A stretch of DNA of 64,000 nucleotides from Bosea sp. 124 (GTDB lineage Bacteria > Pseudomonadota > Alphaproteobacteria > Rhizobiales > Beijerinckiaceae): NCBI RefSeq assembly GCF_003046175.1, contig NZ_PZZM01000001.1, positions 3,613,001 to 3,677,000 on the forward strand, written 5' to 3'. A program made the position numbers and the translations under genes. Below, in pieces: positions 37,206 to 45,571 of this stretch. The notes beneath the pieces were generated by a model that ran no database searches, had not been told where the DNA came from, and worked only from the letters and a program-made list of their open reading frames with translations. The first letter of the stretch is position 1, and every line of letters starts with the position of its first letter.

Positions 37206-39083
37206 TCAGGCGGCGGTGGCGATGACGCCGGCCCGACTGTCGGGTTCCAGGTCGAGCTTCCGGATGGGCTTCTGGCCGAAACGCTGCAGCAGCTCGATGA
37301 CGATCCCCGCCGGCATCGCCTGCGCGTAGAGGAAGCCCTGGCCGAGGCGACACCCCGTGGACTGCAGCCACTCCGCCTGCGCTTGCGTCTCGATGCCCTC
37401 GGCGATGATCTTCATGCCCAGCCGGTGGGCGATGCCGACCATGGCCTCGACGATCACGCTGCTCCTCGTGCCGCTCCGGGCGGCTGCGACGAAGGAGCGG
37501 TCGATCTTGATGATGTCGACCGGGAAGTCGAGCAGATGGGTCAGCGAGGCGAAGCCGGTGCCGAAATCGTCGAGCGCCACGGGGATGCCGCGCTCGCGCA
37601 ATGCGGTGATCGTGCGGGCGACGCCATCCTTGCGCCCGCCCATGAAGACCTGCTCGGTGATCTCGACGACGAGATGCCTCGGCGGGACCCGGACCCGCTC
37701 CAGCGCCTTGAGCACGCGCTGGACGAGGTCGCCCTTCTGGAAATCGGCGGAGGTCACGTTCAGGCCGACATGCTGGAAGTTGATGCCGGCGCGCTGCCAC
37801 GCCGCCATGTCGGCAGCGATCGCGCCGAGCATCTGCCCGGTGATGCGATGGGCGACCTTCGGGTCGAGCATGGCCTCGTGGAACTCGCCGGCGCAGGCGA
37901 TCCGCCCGTCGGGCATGCGCATGCGGGCAAGCGCCTCGAGGCCGACGATCTCGTCGGTGTCGAGGCGGATGACGGGTTGATAATGGGGGATGATGCGCCC
38001 GCCGGTCAGGGCCTCGTCGACGTCGCGCCTGACCTGGATGCGGCGTGTCATCGAGGTGCGAAGCCCGTCCTTGAAGCGGACATAGCCGCCCCGGCTGGTC
38101 TCCTTGGCGTGATACAGGGCGAAATCGGCATTCTGCCTCAAGGTGACGCTGTCCTCGCCATCCTCGCCCGCGAGGGCCGCACCGATCGTCACGCTCGGGA
38201 CGATGCTGTTGCCGTCATGGTCGAGCGGGGTCGACATCGCCGCGAGGATCGCAGACGCGACGGAGCGCATCTGGGCCGCCTGGGTGCAGTCCGGCAGAAG
38301 CACCGCGAATTCGTCGCCGCCGATCCGGCAGGCGGTGGCATCGCCGACCACCGCCTGGAGCCTCGCCCCCACGGTCTCGATCAGCGCGTCCCCGGCGGCA
38401 TGCCCCATGGTGTCGTTGATCGCCTTGAGATGGTCGATGTCGATCAGCATCAGGCCGAAATCGTGCGGCGGCTCGGCGGTCATCCGCATGATCGCGTCGT
38501 TGAAGCTCACCCGGTTCGGCAGGCCGGTCAGCGTGTCGTAATAGGCGAGCCGGTGGTTGCGCGACCGGACCTCCTCATGCTCGATCGCGATGGCGCAGAG
38601 ATGGACGCAGGTGGCGACGATCTGCCGTTCGAGATCGTTGGGGCCGCGCTGGCGGTTGTAGTAGAAGGCGAAGGTGCCGACGACGCGGCCGTCCCGTGCC
38701 TTGATCGGGCTCGACCAGCAGGCGCGCAGGCCGAGCGGCAGGACGAGGTTTTCGAGACCCTCCCAGAGAGGATCCGTCGCGATATCGGTGACGCAGACGG
38801 GCTCGCCGCGATAGATGGCCGTACCGCAGGAGCCGACGCGCGGCCCGACGGGCACGCCGCTGACGCTGGCGGCGTAATGCGCGGGCAGGCTGGGTGCGGC
38901 CAGCGGCTGCAGGCAGCCCTGTGCATCGACGCTCACGACCGAACAGATCACGCCGGGGGCGATGGCTTCCACGCGCCGGCAGAGCCGGTCCATGATGGCG
39001 ACGAGAACCTCCCCACGCGCGACCGCCTCCAGAATCTCGTTCTGAAGGGCCTGCAGGTGTTCTGCCGAACCGCTTTCACGCAT
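37206..39083 (-). CDS. GAF-GGDEF-EAL cyclic-di-GMP protein
   Basis: A 625-residue soluble protein with three domains in order: GAF sensor (about 12-165), diguanylate cyclase (about 175-340) with an intact RIGGDEFAVL active site, and phosphodiesterase (about 355-605) with intact GLEALAR, VVEITEQVF and DDFGTGFASL motifs. Both catalytic halves look competent, so it could make or break cyclic-di-GMP depending on the GAF signal. No membrane segment is present. It is transcribed alone, 120 bp or more from its neighbours, and probably affects motility or surface attachment along with the two chemoreceptors in this window. Confidence 0.95.
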   Translation of the reverse strand: MRESGSAEHLQALQNEILEAVARGEVLVAIMDRLCRRVEAIAPGVICSVVSVDAQGCLQPLAAPSLPAHYAASVSGVPVGPRVGSCGTAIYRGEPVCVTDIATDPLWEGLENLVLPLGLRACWSSPIKARDGRVVGTFAFYYNRQRGPNDLERQIVATCVHLCAIAIEHEEVRSRNHRLAYYDTLTGLPNRVSFNDAIMRMTAEPPHDFGLMLIDIDHLKAINDTMGHAAGDALIETVGARLQAVVGDATACRIGGDEFAVLLPDCTQAAQMRSVASAILAAMSTPLDHDGNSIVPSVTIGAALAGEDGEDSVTLRQNADFALYHAKETSRGGYVRFKDGLRTSMTRRIQVRRDVDEALTGGRIIPHYQPVIRLDTDEIVGLEALARMRMPDGRIACAGEFHEAMLDPKVAHRITGQMLGAIAADMAAWQRAGINFQHVGLNVTSADFQKGDLVQRVLKALERVRVPPRHLVVEITEQVFMGGRKDGVARTITALRERGIPVALDDFGTGFASLTHLLDFPVDIIKIDRSFVAAARSGTRSSVIVEAMVGIAHRLGMKIIAEGIETQAQAEWLQSTGCRLGQGFLYAQAMPAGIVIELLQRFGQKPIRKLDLEPDSRAGVIATAA

Positions 39084-39278
39084 CTCGAAGCTCTCGCTGA
39101 CGAAGCGGCAAGCTATGTCAGCCCGGCATGAAACCGTGGTTGCGGCGATGGTTCAAATTGTCAGGAATCGGCGTTTGAGCTGTGGAGCGCGTGTACTCCA
39201 CCGTCCCTGTGTTGCGCCTGCGCCATGCCCGGAGCCGCGGCGGCGCGTCGCGTTTGCGCCGGCCTCGGGCGTCAGGGC

Positions 39279-39842
39279 TCAAGCGGCGGCGAGCCCGATC
39301 TTTTCGTCGCGGCGGCGCAGCAGATGCATCAGCGGCAGGGCGAGCAGCACCATCCAGGCCTTGCCGATGATCTGGCCGCCGACGAAGTCGAGGCTGCCGA
39401 AGGCGAGCTGCAGGAAGACGATGCTGTCGACGACCAGCCCGACGATGCTGGAGGCGACGACCGCGGTGACGAAGCGGCGGCGTTGCAGTGGCGTATAGAC
39501 CGCGAAATCCGCCAGTTCCGACAGCAGGAAGGCCGCGACCGAAGCCAGCACGATGGCCGGCGGAGCGACGAAGGCCGAGATCAGCGCGCCGATGGCGATG
39601 GCGCCGAGGCCCGCCAATGGCCCGAGCCGCCGCTGCACGATGTCGCGCAAAACGAGCGCGAGCCCGATCATGAGAACGCCGCTGGGTGCCTTGATGTCGG
39701 GCCAGACCGGAACGAGGCAGGGGCCGTCCGGCACGCAGACGATACCGACATTGCCGATCAGCCAGTTGGCGACCGGGATGGTGAGGGCAAAGAGGACGAG
39801 GGCGACGATGCCTTCGATCTGGCGCTGCCGATCAAGAATCAT
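39279..39842 (-). CDS. Queuosine precursor transporter (VUT/YhhQ family)
   Basis: A 187-residue membrane protein with five to six helices, including [28 protein letters not shown] and [20 protein letters not shown], the conserved VUT-family segments. It imports preQ0/preQ1 for queuosine synthesis. The ATG at 39842 overlaps the end of queC by 11 bp, and this linkage supports the role. Upstream in-frame starts would extend into queC without family support. Confidence 0.9.
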   Translation of the reverse strand: MILDRQRQIEGIVALVLFALTIPVANWLIGNVGIVCVPDGPCLVPVWPDIKAPSGVLMIGLALVLRDIVQRRLGPLAGLGAIAIGALISAFVAPPAIVLASVAAFLLSELADFAVYTPLQRRRFVTAVVASSIVGLVVDSIVFLQLAFGSLDFVGGQIIGKAWMVLLALPLMHLLRRRDEKIGLAAA

Positions 39843-40560
39843 GGGAGGGTCCGCTGTCGTCGGGGGAGGCGAGAAAGGCGACATAGCCTTTCGCACGCAG
39901 CTCGCAGGCCGGGCAATGGCCGCAGCCGAACCCCCAGCCATGCCGTGTCTTCCTGTCGCCGAGATAGCAGCTATGGCTGTCCTCGATCACGAGATCGAGC
40001 AGAGGCTCGCCGCCCAGCGCCTTCGCCAGCGCAAAGGTCTGGGCCTTGTCGCGCCACATCAGGGGCGTGTGGAGCACGAGCCGGCGGTCCAGGCCCAGGC
40101 CCAGCGCGACCTGCATCGCCTTGATCGTGTCGTCGCGGCAGTCGGGATAGCCGGAATAATCGGTTTCGCAGACGCCGAGAACGATGTGCCGCGCGCCGCG
40201 CCGATAGGCCAGCGCGGCAGCGAAGCTCAGGAAGATCAGGTTGCGGCCGGGGACGAAGGTGGTCGGCAGCCCGGTTTCGGCAAAGGCGATCTCGGTGTCG
40301 CGGGTGAGGGCGGTCTCCGAAATCGCTCCCAGCGCCGCGAGATCGACGAAATGGTCGGGGCCGAGCCGTTCCGCGTAGATCGGCGACAGTGCCGGCAGCT
40401 TGCCACAGATGACCTGCCGGCATTCCAGCTCGACACGATGGCGCTGGCCGTAGTCGAAGCCGACGGTCTCGACCTCGTCGAAGCGGGCGAGGGCCCAGGC
40501 GAGCGCGACGGTCGAATCCTGGCCGCCAGAGAACAGGACGAGGGCGCGGGATGTGGTCAT
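39832..40560 (-). CDS. queC: 7-cyano-7-deazaguanine synthase
   Basis: Makes preQ0 from 7-carboxy-7-deazaguanine with ATP and ammonia. The 242-residue protein has the PP-loop SGGQDST (11-17), FDYGQRH, and the C-terminal zinc site with four cysteines (SCYLGDR, then [11 protein letters not shown]). The ATG at 40560 gives the normal N-terminus. It lies 23 bp downstream of prs and overlaps the transporter gene, suggesting one transcript prs-queC-transporter. Confidence 0.95.
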   Translation of the reverse strand: MTTSRALVLFSGGQDSTVALAWALARFDEVETVGFDYGQRHRVELECRQVICGKLPALSPIYAERLGPDHFVDLAALGAISETALTRDTEIAFAETGLPTTFVPGRNLIFLSFAAALAYRRGARHIVLGVCETDYSGYPDCRDDTIKAMQVALGLGLDRRLVLHTPLMWRDKAQTFALAKALGGEPLLDLVIEDSHSCYLGDRKTRHGWGFGCGHCPACELRAKGYVAFLASPDDSGPSHDS

Positions 40561-40583
40561 GGCCGCGGCCGTCACGCCGCCGC

Positions 40584-41528
40584 TCAATCGAACAGGCTGG
40601 AGACGCTCGATTCGCTGGCCGTGCGCTCGATCGCCTCGCCCATCAGCGCGGCGATCGAGATGACGCGGATGTTGCGCGCCACCTTCACCGCCTCGGTCGG
40701 CATGATCGAATCGGTGATCACCAGTTCCTTGAGCTTGGAATTGGCGATGCGCGCCACCGCGCCGCCGGAAAGGACGCCATGGGTGATATAGGCATAGACC
40801 TCGCGGGCGCCCTGATCGAGCAAGGCCTCGGCCGCGTTGACCAGCGTGCCGCCCGAATCGACGATGTCGTCGAGCAGGATGCAGGAGCGGCCCTCGACCG
40901 AGCCGATGATGTTCATCACCTCGGATTCGCCCGGCCGGTCGCGGCGCTTGTCGACGATGGCCAGTGGTGCGTCGATGCGCTTGGCGAGCGCGCGGGCGCG
41001 GACCACGCCGCCGACGTCAGGCGAGACGACCATGGCGTTCTTGTAGTCGAGCCGCTCCTTGATATCGCGCGACATCAGCGGGGCACCGAACAGGTTGTCG
41101 GTGGGAATGTCGAAGAAGCCCTGGATCTGGCCGGCATGCAGGTCGAGCGTCAGGACGCGGTCGACACCGGCATGGGTGATCAGGTTGGCGACGAGCTTGG
41201 CCGAGATCGGCGTGCGGCCCGAGGCGCGCCGGTCCTGCCGCGCATAGCCGAAATAGGGGATCACCGCCGTGATGCGGCGCGCCGAGGAGCGGCGCAGCGC
41301 ATCGGTGATGATCAGCAGTTCCATCAGGTGGTCGTTGGTCGGAAACGAGGTCGACTGGATGATGAAGACATCCTGGCCGCGCACATTCTCCTGAATCTCG
41401 ACGAAGACCTCCATGTCGGCGAAGCGCCGGACGGAAGCCTTGGCGAGGGGAATGCCGAGATGGGTGCAGATCGCTTCGGCGAGCGGCCGATTGGAATTGC
41501 CGGCGACGACTTTGAAGGATGAAGGCAT
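40584..41528 (-). CDS. prs: Ribose-phosphate pyrophosphokinase
   Basis: Makes PRPP from ribose-5-phosphate and ATP for nucleotide, His and Trp synthesis, and for the apt reaction encoded earlier. The 314-residue class I enzyme has the flexible loop [21 protein letters not shown], and the PRPP loop [13 protein letters not shown]. The ATG at 41528 (MPSSFKVV) was preferred to 41540. The 234 bp upstream hold no gene other than the end of the lipoprotein gene. Confidence 0.96.
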   Translation of the reverse strand: MPSSFKVVAGNSNRPLAEAICTHLGIPLAKASVRRFADMEVFVEIQENVRGQDVFIIQSTSFPTNDHLMELLIITDALRRSSARRITAVIPYFGYARQDRRASGRTPISAKLVANLITHAGVDRVLTLDLHAGQIQGFFDIPTDNLFGAPLMSRDIKERLDYKNAMVVSPDVGGVVRARALAKRIDAPLAIVDKRRDRPGESEVMNIIGSVEGRSCILLDDIVDSGGTLVNAAEALLDQGAREVYAYITHGVLSGGAVARIANSKLKELVITDSIMPTEAVKVARNIRVISIAALMGEAIERTASESSVSSLFD

Positions 41529-41733
41529 GCCGGCGCGCACCGTTATATTCTGGCTGGGCGAGAACCGCTCTAAGCTGGCTCAGTTCGCAGGGCTCTTAAC
41601 AGCGGTATGACGGGGAGTCGACTGTTGCACTGCAAAAGCCGCCCGCAAAACATTGCGAGGCGCGCCTTGCCGATTTGCGCAGAGATGATGGCCGGCTCGC
41701 CCGACGCCCGGACCTTGCGTCCCGCGGGACTTT

Positions 41734-41767
41734 GCCTGTCTGGCTTCTTGGCCTGTCTGGCTTCAGA
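41734..41767. repeat. 17-bp tandem duplication at the 3' end of the lipoprotein gene
   Basis: GCCTGTCTGGCTTCTTG (41734-41750) is repeated as GCCTGTCTGGCTTCAGA (41751-41767). The lipoprotein stop codon (41763-41765) lies in the second copy. It looks like replication slippage. Confidence 0.6.
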
Positions 41768-42344
41768 GCTTCTTGCCGCCCGTTGCCGAGGCCGTCTTGG
41801 CCGCGGTCTTGGCGCTGTCGGCCGCCTGCTTGCCGGCCGTCTTGGTCTTGTCGCCGGGCAGGACGGTGTCCGCGGCCGGCGTCGTCACCAGGAAGCTCGC
41901 GATCGCATCCATCGATTCGGCCGCGGCCTTGGCGACGATGGTCTGGTCGACGCCGGACCACGGGTCCGAGGTGCCGCCGCGCCGGCCGAGGCTTTCGCCC
42001 TGCACGCGCTGGGCGCGCTTCTTGGTCTCGTCATAGACGTCCCAGACGAAGCCGAGCGAGGTCTGGCCGTCTTCGGTCGGCTGGGCCGTGAGATAGCCGC
42101 GAACGCGGAAGCGGGCGGGCTTGTCGCCCGGCACGATCTCCATACGCCGCTCGGCGGCAGCCTCGCCGAGCAATCCGGCGAAACGGGTCGTCACCGCATC
42201 GGGGGCCCCGGAAATGCTCTGCACCGACACCGGCACGCCCGGCGCATCGACGCGCGGCCTGGCTGCGGTCGTGGTTTCCTGACAACCGGCGAGCGCAAGC
42301 GCGACGGCCGGCCCCAGAACGAGGCCGCTCAAACGATCGATCAT
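41763..42344 (-). CDS. Lipoprotein of unknown function
   Basis: A 193-residue exported lipoprotein: signal peptide with lipobox LALAGC (Cys ~21) and a strong ribosome site GGGAGG before ATG 42344. The globular middle (VSVQSISGAPDAVTTRF, then KPARFRVRGYLTAQPTEDGQ and FVWDVYDETKKRAQRVQGE) resembles a small group of rhizobial lipoproteins that I cannot name. The last ~35 residues are a Lys/Ala/Thr repeat tail (KTAGKQAADSAKTAAKTA). Function unknown. Confidence 0.8.
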   Translation of the reverse strand: MIDRLSGLVLGPAVALALAGCQETTTAARPRVDAPGVPVSVQSISGAPDAVTTRFAGLLGEAAAERRMEIVPGDKPARFRVRGYLTAQPTEDGQTSLGFVWDVYDETKKRAQRVQGESLGRRGGTSDPWSGVDQTIVAKAAAESMDAIASFLVTTPAADTVLPGDKTKTAGKQAADSAKTAAKTASATGGKKL

Positions 42345-42606
42345 GACGCCTCCCGCTTGTCTTTGCGCGTACGGGTTGGACAGTTTTTGTAGTCCCTGCG
42401 CGGCCTTTCTAGGCTCAACCGACCGCGAGGTCCAGACAGTGCGGCTGGCCGGACCCGAGCGGGCTTCGTCGGGAGGATCAGGCCGTGGTCGGTTGCTGCC
42501 GGGGCGGAAGGCATGTGCGATCTGCCCGGCCGCGATTGCGGGCCCGGGCATCCTCGCCCATATATCCCGACATGCGGGCTCGGGAAGGCCCGATCCGGAG
42601 AGTTCC

Positions 42607-42861
42607 ATGGTCACGACCAGCAGCCGCATCCTCGACGATATCGCCCGCCTCGCCACCGATGCCGCCGGCGCGGCCCAGGGCGTGCGCCGCGAGGTCGAGA
42701 CCGTCGTGAAGACGCAGATCGAACGCCTGCTGCGCGATCTCGACGTGGTGACGCGCGAGGAATTCGAGGCCGTGCGTGAGATGGCGCTGCTGGCGCGCGA
42801 GGAGAACGACAAGCTCGCAGCCCGGCTCGCCGCGCTCGAAGCGGGGCAGCCGAAGCCCTGA
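42607..42861 (+). CDS. UbiK/BMFP family accessory factor
   Basis: An 84-residue helical protein, TSSRILDDIARLATDAAGAA then RREVETVVKTQIERLLRDLD and a C-terminal coiled coil (EENDKLAARLAALEAGQ). This is the BMFP (DUF526/UbiK) family: short membrane-fusing, trimeric coiled-coil proteins that assist ubiquinone synthesis in proteobacteria. The ATG at 42607 was chosen for that N-terminus. Its neighbours (a divergent lipoprotein, then YbjN and proC) do not add information. Confidence 0.85.
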   Translation: MVTTSSRILDDIARLATDAAGAAQGVRREVETVVKTQIERLLRDLDVVTREEFEAVREMALLAREENDKLAARLAALEAGQPKP

Positions 42862-43066
42862 GTGGTGCGGGCGCCCGGCGCCTGCCGCATCGCCCGCCCG
42901 GCGCGCATCCACAGCCATGTGCTGTGGACAGGGCGCCATGGGGATTGAGCCCGCCCCCCGAATCCGCCGAGCGTCACATCGTGTTGGGAGTGTCACACGC
43001 CCTGCGCTAACGTCGGTGGAGAAATTGATTCGTCGGGTCAACCTCTTAGGAGGAAGCCGACGGATC

Positions 43067-43198
43067 GTGGCGCCCGGTTTCAGGCCGGCGCGGCATCTGT
43101 GGGTTGCGTTCCTTCAGCTTTCCCGTCGCCGTGTTCCCGTTCTCGAACGCGCCGGACCGCGCCTCAGCGACACCCGGCAGTTGGACCCAAGGGCATGA
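43067..43198 (+). CDS. Candidate small ORF coupled to YbjN-like gene
   Basis: In the 336-bp gap after the UbiK-like gene, a 43-codon frame runs from GTG 43067 to a TGA that overlaps the YbjN start (TGATG). AGGAGG lies at 43048-43053 but 13 nt from the GTG, which is longer than ideal. The product (MAPGFRPARHLWVAFLQLS...) is basic and unlike anything I know. It may be a leader peptide or chance. The rest of the gap shows nothing else. Confidence 0.25.
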   Translation: MAPGFRPARHLWVAFLQLSRRRVPVLERAGPRLSDTRQLDPRA

Positions 43199-43701
43199 TG
43201 GATCTCGAACTGGATGCCGAACTCGACCGGCCTTCCAACCCCCTCGACCTGATCGAACGACTCGCCGCTCTCAACAACTGGACCTTCGACCGCGACAGCG
43301 ACGACGAATTGTCGGTCGCCGTTACCGGCGGCTGGTCCGACTATCACGTCGCCATTACCTGGCTGGCCGAAGTCGAGGCGATCCATATCGCCTGCGCCTT
43401 CGATCTGAAGGTGCCCGACAGGCGCCGAGCCGAGGTGCTGCAACTGGTCAGCCTCGTCAACGAGCAGCTCTGGCTCGGCCATTTCGACCTTTGGAGCTCC
43501 GAAAGCGTGGTGATGTACCGCCACGCGCTGCTGCTTTCGGGTGGTGCCGAGCCGACGGACGAACAGGCCGCCGCGCTGATCAAGGCGGCGATCGATGCCT
43601 GCGAGCGCTATTTCCAGGCTTTCCAGTTCGTCGTCTGGGCCGGGAAGACGGCGAAAGAGGGCCTTGAGGGCTCCTTGCTGGAGACCGTCGGCGAGGCGTG
43701 A
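43198..43701 (+). CDS. YbjN domain-containing protein
   Basis: A 167-residue protein of the YbjN/T3SS-chaperone-like family: NPLDLIERLAALNNWTFDRD at the N-terminus, then SDYHVAITWLAEVEAIHIAC and VNEQLWLGHFDLWS, ending with a helix around CERYFQAFQFVVWAGK. These proteins have a type III chaperone-like fold and loosely defined regulatory roles. ATG 43198 (AAGGG upstream) was chosen; 43195 is an alternative. It precedes proC, the common rhizobial order. Confidence 0.88.
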   Translation: MDLELDAELDRPSNPLDLIERLAALNNWTFDRDSDDELSVAVTGGWSDYHVAITWLAEVEAIHIACAFDLKVPDRRRAEVLQLVSLVNEQLWLGHFDLWSSESVVMYRHALLLSGGAEPTDEQAAALIKAAIDACERYFQAFQFVVWAGKTAKEGLEGSLLETVGEA

Positions 43702-43714
43702 GTTTCTCCGGTTT

Positions 43715-43797
43715 CGTCGTGCCCGGGCTTGACCCGGGCACCTCATGACGGGAAGGCTCTTCGGCGAGAGATGCCCGGGTCAAGCTTGGGCATGACG
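43715..43797. repeat. Inverted pair of rhizobial palindromes between YbjN and proC
   Basis: Copy one, GTGCCCGGG CTTGA CCCGGGCAC (43719-43741), is a perfect 9-bp hairpin. Copy two (43771-43793), ATGCCCGGG TCAAG CTTGGGCAT, is the same element inverted with two changes. GTC(G/A)TGCCCGGGCTTGACC is a familiar scattered repeat in Bosea- and Bradyrhizobium-type genomes. The pair can also fold as one long stem. Confidence 0.8.
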
Positions 43798-43826
43798 CCT
43801 GCCGCCATCTTCAGAGAGTTCCGCCC

Positions 43827-44648
43827 ATGTCCAGCCCCCTGCCGCAATCGCTCGTCCTTCTCGGTGCGGGCAAGATGGGAGGAGCGATGCTGGAGGGCTG
43901 GCTGCGAATCGGCATGAACCCGGCCGGAATCAGCCTGATCGATCCCAAGCCTTCCGACGAGATGGTGACGCTCGCGGCCGAGAAGGGCATGGCGATCAAT
44001 CCGGATCCGCGCTCGCTGGGCGCCGTCGAGGTTCTGGTTCTGGCGACCAAGCCGCAGATGCTCGACACCGCCGCGCCGGCGGTCCAGGCCTTCGTCCGGC
44101 CCCAGACGCTGCTGATCTCGATCCTGGCGGGCAAGACGATCGCCGATCTTTCGGCGCGGCTGCCGAACGTTACCGCCATGGTCCGGGCGATGCCGAACCT
44201 GCCGGCCTCCGTGCAGCGCGGCGCCACCGCGGCGGCGGCCGGTCCGGGCGTGACTGGCGCCCAGCGCGCCATGGCCGATGCGCTACTGCGCAGCATCGGC
44301 AAGGTCGAGTGGCTGGAGGACGAGGGGCTGATCGATGCGGTGACGGCCGTGTCGGGCTCGGGGCCGGCCTATGTCTTTCACCTGGTCGAATGCTTGGCGG
44401 CGGCGGGCAAGGCGGCCGGGCTGCCTGACGACATTGCGGAGCGCCTGGCTCGGGCCACGATCGAGGGCGCGGGCGAGATGCTGTTCCAATCGCCATTGTC
44501 ACCCGCGACGTTGCGCCAGAACGTGACCTCGCCGGCCGGCACGACGGCGGCTGGGCTGGAGGTGCTGATGGCCGCGGACGGGCTGAAGCCGCTGATCATC
44601 AAGACGGTGGCTGCCGCCAAACGTCGCGCCGGCGAGCTTTCCGGTTGA
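43827..44648 (+). CDS. proC: Pyrroline-5-carboxylate reductase
   Basis: Last step of proline synthesis, reducing 1-pyrroline-5-carboxylate with NADPH. The 273-residue protein has the Rossmann start LVLLGAGKMGGAMLEGWL, AVRAMPNLP-type AMVRAMPNLPASVQRG, AVSGSGPAYVFHLVE and the C-terminal SPAGTTAAGLEVL. The ATG at 43827 follows CAGAGAG. It is separated from the YbjN gene by a palindromic repeat pair and is 65 bp from the TetR gene. Confidence 0.95.
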   Translation: MSSPLPQSLVLLGAGKMGGAMLEGWLRIGMNPAGISLIDPKPSDEMVTLAAEKGMAINPDPRSLGAVEVLVLATKPQMLDTAAPAVQAFVRPQTLLISILAGKTIADLSARLPNVTAMVRAMPNLPASVQRGATAAAAGPGVTGAQRAMADALLRSIGKVEWLEDEGLIDAVTAVSGSGPAYVFHLVECLAAAGKAAGLPDDIAERLARATIEGAGEMLFQSPLSPATLRQNVTSPAGTTAAGLEVLMAADGLKPLIIKTVAAAKRRAGELSG

Positions 44649-44713
44649 ACCGCCTTTCATAGGCCGCGATCGCGCCCTAGCTTCTCCGGACTGCGTCGCG
44701 AAGGAGAACTCCC

Positions 44714-45472
44714 ATGGCCCGCAAACCTGTTTCCCCCGAATCCGTTCCTGCTGCGCCGGCGCCCGCGCCGGCCAATCCGCGCAAGCAGGCCGTCGAGGCG
44801 CTGATGCGGCTTGCCGCCAGCCGCCACTGGGATGAGATCGAGCTCGGTGAGATCGCCGCGGAGGCCGGCCTGTCGCTGGCGACGCTGCGCGGGCTGTTTC
44901 CGTCCAAGCTCGCCATGCTGGGCGCGGTGACACGGCTCGTCGACGATGTCGTGTTGGCCGAGCTCTCCGACGAGCTTGCCGGCGAGCCGGTGCGCGAGCG
45001 GATGTTCGATCTGGTGATGCGCCGCCTCGACGCGCTGTTGCCCTACAAGGACGCGCTACGCAGGATCGTGCCCGTGCTGCGGCGCGACCCGCTGACGATG
45101 GCGGCACTCAACCGCGGCGCGGTGAATTCCTGGCGTTACATGCTGGCTTCGGCCGGCATCCCGACCGAGGATGCGCTGGGCGCCGTGCGCGTGCAGGGAG
45201 CGGTGCTGCTGATGGCACGCGTTTCGGAGGTCTGGCTCGACGACGACGAGCCCGAGCTGTCGCGGACGATGGCGCGACTCGACCGCGAGCTGAAGACCGC
45301 CGGGCGGATCATGGCGCGGGTCGAGGATGTGCACCGGCTGACGGCGCCGCTGCGCGGCCTGGCGCGGGCGCTCTGCTCGGCACGGCGACCGCGTGCGCGC
45401 CGGCGGGAGCGCGCCGACACAGAGACGGCGATGCGCGGCGGCGAAAACGAGGATTTCGCCCCCGCAATCTGA
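44714..45472 (+). CDS. TetR family regulator
   Basis: A 252-residue protein: a Pro/Ala-rich lead (1-24), then a TetR-type helix-turn-helix (AVEALMRLAASRHWDEIELG, IAAEAGLSLATLRGLFPSK, about 28-70) and an all-helical ligand domain (75-215). The C-terminus is very arginine-rich (RRPRARRRERAD). AAGGAG precedes the ATG. It is downstream of proC but has no obvious target gene here. Confidence 0.88.
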   Translation: MARKPVSPESVPAAPAPAPANPRKQAVEALMRLAASRHWDEIELGEIAAEAGLSLATLRGLFPSKLAMLGAVTRLVDDVVLAELSDELAGEPVRERMFDLVMRRLDALLPYKDALRRIVPVLRRDPLTMAALNRGAVNSWRYMLASAGIPTEDALGAVRVQGAVLLMARVSEVWLDDDEPELSRTMARLDRELKTAGRIMARVEDVHRLTAPLRGLARALCSARRPRARRRERADTETAMRGGENEDFAPAI

Positions 45473-45571
45473 TGCAATGCCCGGCCAATCATGGCCGAGA
45501 TGTGGCATCGTTAAGCGAGTCTTAGCCAATTTGTGCAACTCTGCGGAATCTCAATTCCGTGGGGGTCCCGG

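Noticed and set aside
41734..41767. Second functional tandem array like the mtnA-ald2 one
   Set aside because: Only two copies, at the 3' end of a gene, without start codons; best explained by simple slippage.
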